From: a virus
Reading direction: 5' to 3' (one strand)
Length of the DNA: 64,000 nt
Virus record (IMG/VR): IMGVR_UViG_3300020463_000014
Coordinates: 1-64,000 of that record
Shown: one piece after another, positions 35,403-43,800 of the stretch
How positions within the stretch are numbered: the first letter of the stretch is position 1
Layout: the number at the start of each line of letters is the position of its first letter
Position numbers and translations under genes: made by a program
Notes under the pieces: model-generated
The model's database searches: none
The model's input: the letters and a program-made list of their open reading frames with translations, nothing else
What the model was told of the DNA's origin: nothing

Positions 35403-36013
35403 TACCTAGATGGAAAGGAAATATTCATTACTACTGCAAGTCTATCTTCTTCACCATAATAAGGAGTTACTTCATGCCATACATGTGCCGGAACAATAAT
35501 AATTGTATTTTTTTCAGTCTCAATAGACATTTTAGATTTAGGTCTTGTTTTTATAACCTGGTTAAATGCTGGGTCATGAAAAATTAATTTGCCTCCATCT
35601 TTATCATTATCTACACAGTCTAAATAATAAACTGCAACCATCGAAGCACCACTATGACAATGCAAACCTTTATAATCACCATTTCTCATAAAGGGTAATC
35701 TTCCGGTGGTCTGTTCCATACGTTCTAAAATTTCAGCATGTGTAATTGATTCATCATATTCATTAGCTAGTTTTAAAAATGATTTCGCAAAAAAATCATA
35801 TAAATTTTTTATTTCATTATAATTTTTAATATTATCATCGGTAAAAAGCGGAATGTGTACTCCATCATCTCCACCATCTTGATATGAAAGACCGGCCATA
35901 GCTAAATGATTTCTAAATATTGCTTGGCATACTGAATTAAGAGTACTACTTTCTTCTTCATTAATATTATGTAACTCATGTAACATTTTTATTGGAAAAA
36001 TAGTTTTTATCAT
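35402..36013 (-). CDS. 2OG-Fe(II) oxygenase-like protein, 203 aa
   Basis: Second predicted 2OG-Fe(II) oxygenase. The motif KGLHCHSGASMVAVYYLD carries His118 and His120, GGKLIFHDP follows, then IIIVPAHVWHEV with distal His180 and DRLAV with Arg191. The spacing and HxHSGA core match the 191-aa oxygenase of the same cassette, so the two probably arose by duplication, although the remaining sequence is diverged. The start overlaps the preceding radical SAM gene as ATGA behind AGAGGGAA. A TATAAATA motif lies 41 bases upstream, inside that gene, and might give extra late expression. Confidence 0.86.
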   Translation of the reverse strand: MIKTIFPIKMLHELHNINEEESSTLNSVCQAIFRNHLAMAGLSYQDGGDDGVHIPLFTDDNIKNYNEIKNLYDFFAKSFLKLANEYDESITHAEILERMEQTTGRLPFMRNGDYKGLHCHSGASMVAVYYLDCVDNDKDGGKLIFHDPAFNQVIKTRPKSKMSIETEKNTIIIVPAHVWHEVTPYYGEEDRLAVVMNISFPSR

Positions 36014-37044
36014 GCGTATTCCCTCTCATACGGCGTCAATTGTCTATCGATGCTATTTATACTGATTATATCAGTTGCTAAAGTCTTCATATGTTTACAA
36101 TGATCTTCTACCATATTATGCTGTTTTAAATCTTTAATAGTTTTTTTACATCCATTACAAATTTCAAACATTGGACAAGTATAACACGCATTTTTTAAAC
36201 TCATTAAACTTAAATCTGTTGCAAGAGGTGTTGAAAACCCACCACTCATTTCATAATCAAAATCAATAGCCTTATCTAAATCATCACCAAATGCACCACA
36301 TGAATAGTAGTCACCTTCAGGTTGAAGTGTTCGAATGCCAGAATCACATGTTCTTGTCTGTGGACATATAGTAGATTCTCCTCTTAATCGTACCATCATC
36401 TGTTGAGTGTTATGTTCCCAATCGCTTAATCCAGCTTTCCATATTTCAACATAACGTTCATATATTTTTGATAATTGATATGGAGCAGACTGAGAACCTG
36501 ATGCCATGGCATAATTTACTTTACAGACTACATCCATTTTTTTTGCAAGTTCAACTGTCTTAATATGAGTATCTTCATTCTCTTCAACAATCACTGCTAT
36601 GAATGATGGTCTATATCCAACATGTTCTAGCATCGCATCTGAACACTTCCAAAAATCTTCTTCTGTAAACTCACTATAATCACCTTTTAATCTTCCTCCA
36701 CCATATTGAAATGATGTAGCTACACCAATTCGAGGATGGTTAAAAAGTTCTTTCCATTTCATTGGTTTCATAAGAAATGGATATAAATTTGTTGTAAGTG
36801 ATATTGTTGCCGGCAGATCATACTTATCAAGATACTCTATAATTTTCCAATAGTAATTTGGTTTCATCATTAATGGATCGCCACCATTAACAATAATTGT
36901 TTGAGTATCTGGAAAACGTTTTAAAAACTTAAATATCTTATTTAAATCAAGAGTAGCAGTATTATCTTCAAACGTAATTTTAGATGATGAACAAAATGAA
37001 CATTTAAAATTACACAATTCTGTTGGTTTGACAATTAGGTCCAT
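36010..37044 (-). CDS. Radical SAM/SPASM-type protein, 344 aa
   Basis: Radical SAM enzyme with CNFKCSFC (Cys11, Cys15, Cys18) and IIVNGGDPLM as the GGE-like loop near residue 53. The C-terminus is a SPASM-type region: TICPQTRTCDSG and YYSCGAFGDD near residues 225-253, then NACYTCPMFEICNGC near 285-300 and a last DHC near 320. Seven or more cysteines here can hold auxiliary Fe-S clusters, as in peptide-modifying maturases. It overlaps the preceding oxygenase gene by 10 bases and the next by four (ATGA). In the cassette this enzyme is flanked on both sides by oxygenases. Confidence 0.9.
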   Translation of the reverse strand: MDLIVKPTELCNFKCSFCSSSKITFEDNTATLDLNKIFKFLKRFPDTQTIIVNGGDPLMMKPNYYWKIIEYLDKYDLPATISLTTNLYPFLMKPMKWKELFNHPRIGVATSFQYGGGRLKGDYSEFTEEDFWKCSDAMLEHVGYRPSFIAVIVEENEDTHIKTVELAKKMDVVCKVNYAMASGSQSAPYQLSKIYERYVEIWKAGLSDWEHNTQQMMVRLRGESTICPQTRTCDSGIRTLQPEGDYYSCGAFGDDLDKAIDFDYEMSGGFSTPLATDLSLMSLKNACYTCPMFEICNGCKKTIKDLKQHNMVEDHCKHMKTLATDIISINSIDRQLTPYEREYA

Positions 37045-37580
37045 GGCGAATTATTAACTTTAAACCCAAAATTCATAGTGATTCTATGCATATCTGGATC
37101 TCTGAAATGTTCAACTCTATGTTCAAACTGTTTATCTTGGCTTCCTACTACTACATCGTATTTTTGAGGTAAATGAAAGGCTGTGATTCTATTATTCTGT
37201 GATATATTTCTAAACATAATTTCACCACCAGCGTCTTTATTCATATCAGTAAAATATAAAAGAAACATTATATTTGCACCTTCACAAAAATCATTATGCC
37301 AATTACACGAAGTTTGTTCAGTGCCATTCCAACAGTGATAATAAATCAAATCTTTTTTTTCTGAATATGGTCTTAAATACTGATTAAAAAGATAATCAGC
37401 AGTCATTAGCATTTTCTTTCGCATACCCAATATATAATAATTTAAAGGGAATCGATAATCTTTTCTATTACCAATACCTCTAAGCCATTTTATATTAGGA
37501 ATAGTATCTTCTAAATATTGAAACGCTTGAACGTTATTTTCTGTGTAAAATCCATCATCCATTTTCCAACCATTTTTCAC
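37035..37580 (-). CDS. Prolyl-hydroxylase-like 2OG-Fe(II) oxygenase, 181 aa (GTG start)
   Basis: Third 2OG-Fe(II) oxygenase, of the classic type. CNWHNDF gives the HxD pair His95-Asp97, GGEIMFRN follows, QFEHRVEHF gives distal His154, and MHRITMNFGF contains Arg166 for 2OG. The pattern is close to prolyl 4-hydroxylase-like enzymes. The start is a GTG at 37580-37578 that overlaps the upstream stop as GTGA, with AAAGGT about ten bases before; an ATG six codons later is an alternative. Two oxygenases in this cassette have HxH and this one HxD, so they are different lineages. Confidence 0.85.
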   Translation of the reverse strand: MKNGWKMDDGFYTENNVQAFQYLEDTIPNIKWLRGIGNRKDYRFPLNYYILGMRKKMLMTADYLFNQYLRPYSEKKDLIYYHCWNGTEQTSCNWHNDFCEGANIMFLLYFTDMNKDAGGEIMFRNISQNNRITAFHLPQKYDVVVGSQDKQFEHRVEHFRDPDMHRITMNFGFKVNNSPWT

Positions 37581-38722
37581 AGCATTTTTACCTTTTGTCT
37601 AAATCCATATGATAGATCATCTTCACCATCGCGTTTTGGTTTAAATCCTTTTGTTTTTTTAACGTAGTTAAACGTTTCTTTAAAAACACATTCTTCCATA
37701 TCGTTATGATCACCTGGCATATCAGCTTTTACAAAGCATGTGAATGGACAGTTTTCATAATATTCACACTCAAAACAATTATATTTTTTTAAAAACTTTT
37801 CTACCATCTCTCCTGTTTCAAAGGGTGTTTCACCAGTTTTTTTATCTCGCTGATATGCTACACCACAACATCCACCGGGTGATGAACCATCAGGCTGAAT
37901 AGTTATTGAATTACCTCTTGTACACATCATTGCACCAGTTTGATTCAATGGATCATGAAACGCATCCATGTTTTCACAATCAGGATAGTTATCCACTAAG
38001 TATTTGTTAAACGCTAATAGCTCACTATCTTTAGGAATTAATTTTGCATCTGCTTTAATTAATGGTGATGGCATATAAGCATCAAAATCAACTGGAAAGT
38101 TTTTATACAAATAATCAAAAGTGCTTTTATCGTTACTCTTTATAATTGTTTGTATATTTTGGCTAGTAGTAACAATTGAAACGTTTCTAATATAATCTTT
38201 AAAAGTCTCAACATTTTCTAAGAATATTTCTAGTTGACCTTTATTAAATCTACCTCTTGGATCATAAGAAGTTGAAAGCTTTATATCATGCTTATTACAA
38301 AAGTCCATAACTTTATCTGAATTTTTTTTATCAAACATAAAATTAGTAAGATAATTAAAATAAATTCTTTTGTTGCCGATGTTAATCTTGGATCTAACTA
38401 AATTCATAAATTCTTCATATACATCTAAAAAGCCTTTTTCAATCCATAGATCTTCAAATAATTCTCCACCTAATAGATGTAATTTATAGTCTTTTGATCT
38501 TGGCGAATTGTTAATAAATTTAGCAACAGTATCGCTTTTTGCTAAAATTTCTTCTCGAGTAGCTCCAACCATTGAGTTATGATCTTGCGGACAGAACACA
38601 CATTTTAAATTACAATGTTCAAAAAATATTATAACAAGCTCACTTGATCGAGTAATCTTGCTTCCTAAAATTTTGTATATATCAAAATCAAGTGGAGCTG
38701 GATTAATAGGTGCTACAGACAT
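37577..38722 (-). CDS. Radical SAM/SPASM-type protein, 381 aa
   Basis: Radical SAM enzyme with a 30-residue N-terminal extension. The cluster motif is CNLKCVFC (Cys37, Cys41, Cys44), and LHLLGGELFED supplies the GGE loop. The C-terminal region has GAMMCTRGNSITIQPDGSSP, GGCCGVAY, YNCFECEYYENCPFTC and EECVF, a SPASM-type cysteine set. The start is preceded by AGAGGT. The gene overlaps the B12-type radical SAM gene by ten bases. A TATAAATA motif lies 50 bases upstream inside that gene. It is one of four cassette enzymes with extra C-terminal clusters, typical of enzymes acting on ribosomally made peptides or proteins. Confidence 0.9.
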   Translation of the reverse strand: MSVAPINPAPLDFDIYKILGSKITRSSELVIIFFEHCNLKCVFCPQDHNSMVGATREEILAKSDTVAKFINNSPRSKDYKLHLLGGELFEDLWIEKGFLDVYEEFMNLVRSKINIGNKRIYFNYLTNFMFDKKNSDKVMDFCNKHDIKLSTSYDPRGRFNKGQLEIFLENVETFKDYIRNVSIVTTSQNIQTIIKSNDKSTFDYLYKNFPVDFDAYMPSPLIKADAKLIPKDSELLAFNKYLVDNYPDCENMDAFHDPLNQTGAMMCTRGNSITIQPDGSSPGGCCGVAYQRDKKTGETPFETGEMVEKFLKKYNCFECEYYENCPFTCFVKADMPGDHNDMEECVFKETFNYVKKTKGFKPKRDGEDDLSYGFRQKVKML

Positions 38723-40383
38723 TCTTTACTTACCTCTGACATAATTATATGTCTATTTTTTTCTATAAATTTATTTATAGTATTTGCTCTAAACTCTTGA
38801 TTTAAAACTTTAATGCTTTTTGGTTGAGAATTTGGATTAAATATATCTCTTATTTCAGAATGTATATCATCCCATCTATCTAATTTACTTATAACTTCAT
38901 ATGCTTTTTTAGTAAAGACTGACGGTGATAGACTATTTTCAAGCATAGGATAAAAGTGCTGCAGTAAATAATTTCCAGCACTATTCATAAACCACATTTC
39001 ATGCATTTCTTCAGTTGTAAACGAAAAGCATGATGATATTGTTTTAAAATACGATTTTTTATTTTTATACAAATTATTCCAACTATCTATCCCTTGTTCA
39101 TCTGCAATATCAGTGTAAACTTCAACGGTTCGAATATCATATTTAATTTTATATTCCTGAGAATTAAGCGCTGAATCTGGAAGAAACATATAATCATGTC
39201 TGTAAGAACCAAACGATTTAAAATTCCAGATATATTCCATTTCATTATAAAAGTCATCTATTGTAGAACCTGGCATTGCAAGGATCATTTCTAAATTAGG
39301 TATTGGAAACCCGTGCTTTGAACATTGCTCATTAATGTGTTTACTTAATTCTAATTTATCTTCTGTATTTAAATCAACTCTTTCAGCTATTTTCATTGCA
39401 ATGTCAGAACTGCTTTGAATAGACACTGATGGAACTATCGATATATTGGCCATCTCACTCCACATATCTTTTCCATTTTTCATATTTGGAGAAGTATAAT
39501 TTGTTCCAACGATTTCAAAATACTTATCAATTAATTTTTTTCTTCTATTTAAATCCTTAGATTTCATGGTAGAAATATCAGTTAAATTAAAACCATTTGT
39601 CCAAGCGTATTCGAATATTTCAAAGTCTCTTTCAAAAAAGGCTCCAAAGTTTGCATCATTTAAATAAGCAGATCTATAACCGGCTTTTAGCATAGCATTG
39701 ATATCACGTTTCACTATGCCCAAGGATTTCTTATAAATCTTTGTATTAATACCTCCACCCCATTCGCAGAACACACACTTATAAGGACAACCTCTTGTCG
39801 TCTCTAAAACAATAAACGGTTCCATTTTATTATTACGAGCGTATTTAAGTAATTTTGTAAGATATTCTAAATGATCTTCGTATACTGAATAATCTTCTTT
39901 TGACAAATCATGTATTAATTTTACATCAGATCTTAATTCCCATGGAATACTTGTTGGATCTATTCTGTTTTCAATAAACTGATCGATAAGCTCAGCCATA
40001 AATGGCTCACCTGGTTTAGTAGGTCTACAAATTAAATCGTACTGAGGACGTGATGTTAATAGTTCTGGTTCATTGGTTCCAATATGTGGACCACCTAAAA
40101 CTAGTATTTTTTCTGGATATTTATTTTTAATTTTATTAGAAATTTCATCACATATCATATAGTTCCAAGTATAAGAAGAAAACATAATTATATCTGCTTC
40201 GATTATATCATCTATTACTTCATCATAAGATTTATAGCTATTCCATTTATATGGTGATTCTAACCACTTTACTTTTTTACTATATTTGCCAAAACGAGAA
40301 TAGTAACTTTGCATTAATAAAAATGTAAAGTTATTTGCTAGTGACCAGTCAGCGTGAGGAGGATTAATAAATGCTATAATCAT
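38713..40383 (-). CDS. B12-binding-domain-type radical SAM protein, 556 aa
   Basis: Radical SAM protein of the class with a Rossmann-like cobalamin-type N-terminal domain (residues about 1-140; IIAFINPPH at the start and VLGGPHIGTNEPELL at 95-109). The radical SAM motif is CPYKCVFC (Cys199, Cys203, Cys206). No DxHxxG cobalamin-ligand motif is visible, as in many members. The C-terminal 250 residues have no SPASM cysteines. Relatives perform methylations, ring contractions and other C-C reactions on peptides, lipids or antibiotics. It lies between two unknown cassette genes and the radical SAM series. Ribosome site is weak. Confidence 0.9.
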   Translation of the reverse strand: MIIAFINPPHADWSLANNFTFLLMQSYYSRFGKYSKKVKWLESPYKWNSYKSYDEVIDDIIEADIIMFSSYTWNYMICDEISNKIKNKYPEKILVLGGPHIGTNEPELLTSRPQYDLICRPTKPGEPFMAELIDQFIENRIDPTSIPWELRSDVKLIHDLSKEDYSVYEDHLEYLTKLLKYARNNKMEPFIVLETTRGCPYKCVFCEWGGGINTKIYKKSLGIVKRDINAMLKAGYRSAYLNDANFGAFFERDFEIFEYAWTNGFNLTDISTMKSKDLNRRKKLIDKYFEIVGTNYTSPNMKNGKDMWSEMANISIVPSVSIQSSSDIAMKIAERVDLNTEDKLELSKHINEQCSKHGFPIPNLEMILAMPGSTIDDFYNEMEYIWNFKSFGSYRHDYMFLPDSALNSQEYKIKYDIRTVEVYTDIADEQGIDSWNNLYKNKKSYFKTISSCFSFTTEEMHEMWFMNSAGNYLLQHFYPMLENSLSPSVFTKKAYEVISKLDRWDDIHSEIRDIFNPNSQPKSIKVLNQEFRANTINKFIEKNRHIIMSEVSKECL

Positions 40384-40416
40384 ATTTCATTCTATACATT
40401 ACAAATTAAAAAATAT

Positions 40417-41547
40417 TTAAACTGTTACATATTTAGCAATAGTTGTTTTATCAGAAACAGAATTAGCATCCAGCAGTGAATGAATTAAATAATGATTTAC
40501 AGTTTCAAGTTCTAATGCAAAGAATTTTTCAGGTTCTTTATCATCTGATGATTCAATTAAAATAAGCTTATCTAATAGTTCATCTGTTAATTCAGTATTA
40601 ATTGCTGGTAAGAATTCTAATATGCTATCATCTCTTAAAGTAAAATCAGACCATTGACTTTCTATAATAGCTACAAACTCTTTAATAGTATTAAGATCTG
40701 AATCAGAAATATTTTCGAATATTACATTATCACTACTAGAAGCGCCACTTAGATATTTTATAGACCACATATCGTCTTTAATAAACAGTTGAGCAAATTT
40801 AGAAGTATCTGTAAAAATGTCATTAATATTATTTAATGTGTAAGTTTTGTCTAAATTTAATTTATCAGCAAAAGATTTAGTTAAGAAATGTTGGAAAAAT
40901 ATTTCCTTTAATTCGTAAAGATATTGTTCAAACACTTTTTTCAGCAAAGGTCTGACTACGCCTTTTAACTCTGCTTTTGAAGATTTGTCATTAAGATAAT
41001 TTGCTAGTAGATGTTCAACACTTATTGTGCTTTTATATTTTGCCATAAATGCTTTTTTCTTGGCAGCAGAAGGAGCTTTAACACTATCATAAATGGTATT
41101 GAAATTTTCTACTTTTAAAATTTCACCAGATCCTAATTTTGCATTATTACTTGAAAACCTGCCTCTAAAAAATGTATTAAATTTAAAAGCATGGGCTTTT
41201 ACTAATGATTCTACTGAATCAACTTTCGGAGTTTTTAAAATAAATTTATACCAAGTAGACATAATAAATTGAAATGCTGCACTATCACAATAAACAACGA
41301 TTCTTTTATTTGTAGAATCACATTTGGCAGCTAATTCATCAAAAAGAGTTGTAGCATCTTTAAACGTTTTATCTTTTCCTAGAATATCATTCCATTCAAG
41401 TCCATATGCAATGAGTTGACCAGATAATATTTTTTGAAGATCTTCTAAAAGATTAAAACCGTTACTTTGCGATACAACAATACGATCAAAATTTGGATCG
41501 ATGATATTATCTGTTGTTACATAAATCTTTTTAAACAGATGTATCAT
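40417..41547 (-). CDS. Cassette protein of unknown function, 376 aa
   Basis: A 376-aa soluble protein with no recognised domain. It begins MIHLFKKIYVTTDNIIDPNF; residues about 55-115 read like alternating helices and strands (RIVVYCDSAAFQFIMSTW), and the remainder is helix-rich with many Phe, Leu and Lys. It contains no cysteine motif for a cluster and no iron-ligand signature. The start overlaps the 215-aa gene as ATGA behind AGGAGAAC. Because it follows the CHxS-tailed gene in one transcript, it may be a recognition or scaffold protein for the modification enzymes. That is inferred from position only. Confidence 0.75.
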   Translation of the reverse strand: MIHLFKKIYVTTDNIIDPNFDRIVVSQSNGFNLLEDLQKILSGQLIAYGLEWNDILGKDKTFKDATTLFDELAAKCDSTNKRIVVYCDSAAFQFIMSTWYKFILKTPKVDSVESLVKAHAFKFNTFFRGRFSSNNAKLGSGEILKVENFNTIYDSVKAPSAAKKKAFMAKYKSTISVEHLLANYLNDKSSKAELKGVVRPLLKKVFEQYLYELKEIFFQHFLTKSFADKLNLDKTYTLNNINDIFTDTSKFAQLFIKDDMWSIKYLSGASSSDNVIFENISDSDLNTIKEFVAIIESQWSDFTLRDDSILEFLPAINTELTDELLDKLILIESSDDKEPEKFFALELETVNHYLIHSLLDANSVSDKTTIAKYVTV

Positions 41548-42191
41548 AACTGTTCTCCTGTGGCGATAGCGCTTGTTATTAAAAACATTGGGTTATTAAC
41601 ATTCGCCCAATAACTAAATAGATTATTTCCTTTAAACATATACTCATTAAAGTATGATTTATAATATGTTTTATGATGTTCAATTACATTGGCATAAAAT
41701 AGATAAAAGCTTTCATATTTAAGTAAATTTACAAAATTTATTCCAGTTAGATCTTTTGTGTCATCTTCTGGAAATGATTTAACATAGTCTTTTAATTCAT
41801 CGCATTCAACTGTGTACAAATTATAAAGCGAAAGTGAATCTAATTTCTTAGCCCAAGTAGTAAGTATTTCAACGTTATCATCAATAAAATCTTTTTCTAT
41901 TAATTCACTAATACCTTTCATCTGTAATAATAAACTAATTACTCTTTCTTCAAGGATAGGAATACTTATAATAAAATTAGCTAAAAGATATTCTCTAGTA
42001 AGATCATCAAAATCTTTTTGATCAGTAAAACCAATATTACATGGCAATTCCAGATTACTGAGATATGTTAATAGCTTTGTTCCCTGCAATTGTGAATTTT
42101 CATAATCAACTATATAAAAAGTTTGATCATCTTCAAAATACAATTTCAAATCTTCAATACTAAATGGTGCAGTAACATCAATAACTTTCAT
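41544..42191 (-). CDS. Cassette protein of unknown function, 215 aa
   Basis: The start is placed at the ATG at 42191, which overlaps the stop of the CHxS-tailed gene (ATGA) behind GAGGAAG; an upstream in-frame ATG would overlap that coding tail further. The product begins MKVIDVTAPFSIEDLKLYFE, and then has long helical stretches rich in Leu, Asp and Lys, plus an aromatic C-terminal third (YKSYFNEYMFKGNNLFSYW). No domain recognised. Direct translational coupling to the putative substrate gene makes it a candidate chaperone or peptide-recognition partner, but no RRE-type winged helix can be claimed from the sequence by eye. Confidence 0.75.
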   Translation of the reverse strand: MKVIDVTAPFSIEDLKLYFEDDQTFYIVDYENSQLQGTKLLTYLSNLELPCNIGFTDQKDFDDLTREYLLANFIISIPILEERVISLLLQMKGISELIEKDFIDDNVEILTTWAKKLDSLSLYNLYTVECDELKDYVKSFPEDDTKDLTGINFVNLLKYESFYLFYANVIEHHKTYYKSYFNEYMFKGNNLFSYWANVNNPMFLITSAIATGEQL

Positions 42192-42751
42192 CTTCTTCCT
42201 CTCGAGCCATGGCAACTGCTATGACAACTTGCATGACAAATATTAATATTTACAGTAACGGTATTGGAAACTAAATTATTAAAACGTGTCTGTAAGTCTG
42301 TAAATTTAGCTTCAAGACCAGAAGCACTAATTTGAGTACCAGCAGTTAAAGTAACTCCAGCTGCAGATAACGTTTGTGCATAACTACTGTTTAAATAAGC
42401 TTTTGCTGTTTGATTAAAAATTTGTCCAGGATTAGGATATGTTCCTGTATTACCACCAGGACCTGTTACTGTTCGAATTGCATTTAAATTTCTAATTTGA
42501 CTATACGCAGCGGTTTCATTTTCAATTGCAGTATTGATAACAGAAGCAGTGATTGGATTTTGATTTATATCAGCTCCAGTAATTCCAATGCTTCTACCAG
42601 CAGTTGTTCCACCAAAATATGATGTAGCAAATCCACTAAACGGAACTGAATTGGTACCCCAAACAATACCAGAGTTTGCACTTGCCGGCGCAAAATCCGC
42701 AAATCTATCTATTATATTCTGTGCGTTAATTGGACTTGTTAATGTAGCCAT
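42188..42751 (-). CDS. CHxS-tailed late protein, candidate substrate of the modification cassette
   Basis: A 187-aa protein in two parts. Residues 1-171 are Ser, Thr, Ala, Gly and Asn rich and resemble virion or fibre sequences (GTNSVPFSGFATSYFGG, VTGPGGNTGTYPNPGQ), and contain no cysteine and no histidine. The last 16 residues are CHASCHSSCHGS plus RGRR: three CHxS tetrads at 172-183 and a basic end. His-x-Ser repeats beside radical SAM genes recall, but are not shown to belong to, the HxsA system of bacteria. It has a late promoter and a strong AGAGGA ribosome site. A RiPP-type precursor or a modified virion protein is the inference; a metal-binding tail without modification is the alternative. 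Confidence 0.85.
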   Translation of the reverse strand: MATLTSPINAQNIIDRFADFAPASANSGIVWGTNSVPFSGFATSYFGGTTAGRSIGITGADINQNPITASVINTAIENETAAYSQIRNLNAIRTVTGPGGNTGTYPNPGQIFNQTAKAYLNSSYAQTLSAAGVTLTAGTQISASGLEAKFTDLQTRFNNLVSNTVTVNINICHASCHSSCHGSRGRR

Positions 42752-42777
42752 TTCATTCCTCTTTTGTTATATACGTG

Positions 42778-42785
42778 TATTTATA
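42778..42785 (-). promoter_or_regulatory. T4-type late promoter for the CHxS-tailed gene
   Basis: Exact TATAAATA on the minus strand, 27 bases before the ATG at 42751. It overlaps the TAA stop of the upstream radical SAM gene. The same octamer precedes genes 13, 18, 25 and the fibre genes, so the candidate substrate and the downstream cassette genes are probably expressed with virion genes. Confidence 0.72.
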
Positions 42786-43800
42786 CATGTTTTGCGAGTT
42801 CCATCATTAAACTTTTTGGTGCACCACAAATATCTCCATCCCATCCTAATTGATGACAATCACCTCCACAAAATCTAGATACAGGGCAAGATAAACAATT
42901 AGGATTACGCATTTTTTCTTCTAATATAGTACGAATTCTTTTTGGACTTTTTAACAATGTATCAATTGAATCATCTAAACTTCCAAAAGCTTGTTCAGGC
43001 GCACTATTTGGGCAGCCTGCAATAGTTCCATCTCCATTTATGGTAAATAGTTTTTGTTCACAATCTCTACAAAATGTTCCACACGTAGTCATAGTCTTTT
43101 CAAATTTGGCATATACATTTTCTAAAAAGTCATTTTCAAACCAATCCCTTGCTCCGTGCTTTTCACTTTGCATGTGCATTTTTAAAAAATATTCATCAAG
43201 TTCTTTATTGCTTGGAAATATTTCTGATGCTTCTCGGGCACTACCATTATTAGTTAGTCTTTCCAGTGAAACTTCTTGTACACCAAGTCGCCGGCACCAT
43301 CTTAATAATACTATAGGATCTTTTGCAAGTGTATCTTTTGTAAGACTAATAAACAAACGAATAGTAACACCGTTTGCTAAAAGTGTTTTAACATTTTTAT
43401 GCCAAAGATTATATTGGTTTTTATTTTCAAATCGAATCTTACGATCCCACGATGTGCCAAGTCTATTTCCAAGAGGACCTTTAATAAAATCCATATGTTG
43501 ATCTTTTAATTTGAAAACTAAATTAGTTGTAGCACCCCACGACATTTGATTCCATAAACCATCACATGCATCATATACCTTTCGCATTTGGCCAACCGGT
43601 ACAAGAAACGGTTCACCACCATGAAATTCCATATGTATAGAATCTTGTGTTGCAGGTTTTTCTTTTCTAAATCTATGAATCCAGTCAACTAGCTTATCAG
43701 TATTCCAATAAATCTTTTGACCGCTTCTTCCACTGGTAAAACAGTGTGCACAATTAAGCTGACATGTTTCTGTTGTTTTGAGATACATCAGCCAGTTCAT
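42781..43800 (-). CDS. Radical SAM/SPASM maturase-like protein, 339 aa
   Basis: Radical SAM enzyme most like peptide and sulfatase maturases. The cluster motif is CQLNCAHC (Cys13, Cys17, Cys20), and MEFHGGEPFLVP supplies the GGE loop. The SPASM region is complete: TTCGTFCRDCEQ near residue 240, INGDGTIAGCPNSA near 263, then CLSCPVSRFCGGDC near 300-314 and DICGAP near the end. It lies immediately upstream of the CHxS-tailed gene, the usual neighbour position for a RiPP maturase. AGAGGA precedes the ATG with a slightly long gap. It overlaps the cupin-like gene by 47 bases. Confidence 0.92.
   Translation of the reverse strand: MNWLMYLKTTETCQLNCAHCFTSGRSGQKIYWNTDKLVDWIHRFRKEKPATQDSIHMEFHGGEPFLVPVGQMRKVYDACDGLWNQMSWGATTNLVFKLKDQHMDFIKGPLGNRLGTSWDRKIRFENKNQYNLWHKNVKTLLANGVTIRLFISLTKDTLAKDPIVLLRWCRRLGVQEVSLERLTNNGSAREASEIFPSNKELDEYFLKMHMQSEKHGARDWFENDFLENVYAKFEKTMTTCGTFCRDCEQKLFTINGDGTIAGCPNSAPEQAFGSLDDSIDTLLKSPKRIRTILEEKMRNPNCLSCPVSRFCGGDCHQLGWDGDICGAPKSLMMELAKHV

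Noticed and set aside
42188-42751. Naming the CHxS protein as HxsA of the His-Xaa-Ser system
   Set aside because: The tail has His-x-Ser spacing but always within CHxS, the rest does not show a recognised HxsA sequence, and HxsB/HxsC/HxsD identities cannot be established by eye.
43040-43501. 153-codon plus-strand frame opposite the SPASM maturase gene
   Set aside because: The minus strand encodes all radical SAM and SPASM motifs through this stretch; the plus frame has no recognisable product or start signal.
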